A DNA stretch of 14,920 bases from Flavobacteriales bacterium UBA3442 (GTDB lineage Bacteria > Bacteroidota > Bacteroidia > Flavobacteriales > Schleiferiaceae), in assembly GCA_002378565.1 (NCBI GenBank), contig DFSH01000073.1:12657-27576 (forward strand). Reading direction: 5' to 3'. This document shows positions 14,425 to 14,920 of the stretch, in pieces (within the stretch, counting starts at the first letter, position 1; each line of letters starts with the position of its first letter). A program made the position numbers and the translations under genes. The notes under the pieces are model-generated. The model had not been told where the DNA came from. It saw only the letters and a program-made list of their open reading frames with translations, and made no database searches.

Positions 14425-14920
14425 GGGGCGTCAATAAGGGTGGATCCATTCGATGAATGGACAGCGTACTGAAAGCCTTTTTGAAGGGAGTAGCCGCCAA
14501 CGCGACCTTGCACATCCATGGCAATAAAGCCTATCTGTGTGTGCTTCAAGTCAGCACCTCGCTTCACAAACAGCTGATGGATTTTTTTCACCGCCTTTTC
14601 ACAAGCGACCTGCGGACTGTGTCCACGTTCCATTTCAGAAACCACCCGGTAGGATCCGACCACCCGAATCACCTCTTCCCCATGCCCTGTGGCTGTGGCA
14701 GCTCCCACGTCACCATCCACATAGAGGCCTGCACCAATGATGGGACTATCCCCCACCCTGCCACGCATCTTGTAGGCCATACCGCTTGTTGTGCACATAC
14801 CAGCTAAATGCCCGTTGGCATCCATGGAGAGTTGCCCAATGGTGTCATGGTTTTCAACATTTACTATCGGTTGGTATTGATTTTCCGCCTTCCAGCTTTC
14901 CCAGTCTTTGATGGATGCTT
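14409..14920 (-). CDS. N4-(beta-N-acetylglucosaminyl)-L-asparaginase (Ntn hydrolase), C-terminal part
   Basis: The gene enters at the right edge, so only its last 169 complete codons are in the window. Upstream of the internal ATG at 14825 the same frame reads on through NVENHDTIGQLSMDANG. HDTIG carries the autocatalytic Thr (codon 14843-14841), the N-terminal nucleophile of the mature beta chain. Downstream are GMCTTSGMAYK, RVGDSPIIGAGLYVD and ATATGHGEEVIR. These match glycosylasparaginase, which cleaves the GlcNAc-Asn bond of N-glycoproteins after self-processing; the precursor usually has a signal peptide, here outside the window. Isoaspartyl peptidase is a related alternative, but the GHGEE and HDTIG context favours glycosylasparaginase. 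The stop at 14411-14409 lies within cutC. Firm family call. Confidence 0.93.
   Translation of the reverse strand, partial: ASIKDWESWKAENQYQPIVNVENHDTIGQLSMDANGHLAGMCTTSGMAYKMRGRVGDSPIIGAGLYVDGDVGAATATGHGEEVIRVVGSYRVVSEMERGHSPQVACEKAVKKIHQLFVKRGADLKHTQIGFIAMDVQGRVGGYSLQKGFQYAVHSSNGSTLIDAPYLLS

Noticed and set aside
14823..14825. An ATG giving a 138-residue protein as the start of the glycosylasparaginase
   Set aside because: The frame remains open upstream and contains the nucleophile motif HDTIG, so this ATG is internal and the true start is beyond the window.
1..14920. Mobile elements, CRISPR arrays, tRNA or rRNA genes and foreign islands
   Set aside because: I saw no transposase, integrase, repeat array or RNA gene. 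Codon style and gene density look uniform throughout.

Overview
The window is a compact stretch of bacterial core chromosome with almost every base used by a gene and no gap longer than about 85 bp. It most likely comes from a Bacteroidota member, probably a Flavobacteriales-type lineage. The evidence is a short (256-residue) AMP nucleosidase, the rpmB-rpmG-DUF4295 block next to ftsY and rimO, a DnaE polymerase with a built-in N-terminal exonuclease, start codons without Shine-Dalgarno sequences, and promoter-like sites of the TTG-N19-TAnnTTTG type. A secreted subtilase and a secreted MORN-repeat protein fit the same group. I see no mobile element, CRISPR array, tRNA, rRNA or foreign island.

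Layout, minus strand, in order of transcription from high to low coordinates: cinA (11968-13215). Then a promoter and a small translation operon: rpmB (L28), rpmG (L33) and a 49-residue DUF4295 protein, closed by a hairpin over the stop codon and a strong intrinsic terminator. Then ftsY, a short-form AMP nucleosidase, rimO and a 71-residue cysteine-containing membrane protein, spaced by 3 to 10 bases. After a 75-bp gap holding a DnaA-box match and a candidate promoter come dnaE (1450 residues), a MORN-repeat protein, mnmA, an S8 peptidase and the first 46 codons of a nitronate monooxygenase-like gene that runs off the left edge.

Plus strand: cdd (cytidine deaminase) and cutC, divergent from cinA. 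At the right edge a minus-strand glycosylasparaginase-type Ntn hydrolase enters the window. Its 3' end overlaps the 3' end of cutC by 16 bp.

Functionally the minus-strand run mixes translation (L28, L33, RimO modification of S12, MnmA thiolation of tRNA), protein targeting (FtsY), replication (DnaE) and nucleotide or NMN salvage (AMP nucleosidase, CinA); cdd adds pyrimidine salvage. This is housekeeping DNA. The most interesting points are: (1) the DnaE has a complete DEDDh exonuclease while six of nine expected PHP metal ligands are replaced, so proofreading has apparently moved to the fused domain; (2) a perfect TTATNCACA DnaA box sits directly upstream of dnaE; (3) ftsY starts 11 bases past a strong terminator; (4) the rpmB operon has a textbook Bacteroidota promoter whose transcript would begin with a small stem-loop. 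I found no evident new defence system or biosynthetic cluster.
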